64,000 nt of DNA from Gracilariopsis chorda (taxonomy: Eukaryota > Rhodophyta > Florideophyceae > Gracilariales > Gracilariaceae). Under the pieces are notes generated by a model. The model had not been told where the DNA came from. It saw only the letters and a list, made by a program, of their open reading frames with translations, and ran no database searches. Every line of letters begins with the position of its first letter. Position 1 is the stretch's first letter. The stretch is from assembly GCA_003194525.1 (NCBI GenBank), contig NBIV01000178.1:62001-126000 (forward strand), given 5' to 3'. The position numbers were made by a program, and so were the translations under genes. Positions 63,950 through 64,000 of this stretch are shown piece by piece.

Positions 63950-64000
63950 AACCACTGAAGCGTTTCGTTTCCGACGACTATCGCCGTCTTCTATGCACCT

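Noticed and set aside
1-64000. CRISPR arrays, rRNA genes, bacterial operons or riboswitches
   Set aside because: No regularly spaced repeats, conserved rRNA segments or operon-like gene clusters are visible; all content is eukaryotic.

Overview
The window looks like a repeat-dominated nuclear segment of a eukaryote with long, intronless, G+C-moderate protein genes. A florideophyte red alga such as Chondrus is my best guess (inference from compact single-exon genes in a sea of LTR elements; no marker gene proves it). About two thirds of the window is transposable elements; the recognisable host genes are confined to about 45-64 kb.

Layout. (1) 1-6716: a Ty3/gypsy element, here called E1 (+ strand), with the first 28 bases of its 5' LTR cut off by the window edge. 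It sits inside the first bases of the 5' LTR of (2) 6717-17949: a larger chromodomain-bearing gypsy element, E2. E2 carries gag and pol on the + strand, two antisense reading frames between pol and the 3' LTR, and a dense field of the 7-base interrupted palindrome CCANTGG (about 46 copies where about 2.5 are expected). (3) 19156-29850: E4, an old, heavily decayed chromovirus that uses the same primer-binding site as E2. (4) 31583-38333: E3 (- strand), a relative of E1, complete with LTRs and a 5-bp target duplication (GTGAG); its gag-pro is intact and its pol has three nonsense codons. (5) 39140-42655: a PIF/Harbinger DNA transposon with 33-bp inverted ends, a Myb/trihelix-like ORF and a DDE transposase. 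The transposase is dead: it has a nonsense codon, a frameshift and a 370-bp TA-flanked mini-element inserted in frame. (6) 42656-49100: mostly non-coding, with two fold-back elements, a small membrane-protein ORF and an ECO1-like zinc-finger remnant. (7) 49348-58677: host genes, namely a BCD1/ZNHIT6-like snoRNP assembly factor (+), a 1,783-residue disordered and coiled-coil protein (-), and an Ap4A phosphorylase (-). (8) 58678-64000: retroposon copies, one of which splits a multi-span membrane-protein gene, and a 5'-truncated LINE tail with a 12-bp target duplication.

Relative age from LTR divergence, counted by eye: E1 about 2.2% (23/1035), E3 about 2-3%, E2 about 3.8% (18/473), E4 over 10%. 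This agrees with E1 being nested in E2.

The most unusual signal is in E2. An element-wide, strand-symmetric word is enriched in coding frames, non-coding DNA and antisense ORFs alike, and is absent at that density from its sister E4. It looks like a binding-site array that has evolved along the whole element, possibly with the element's own antisense-encoded proteins.
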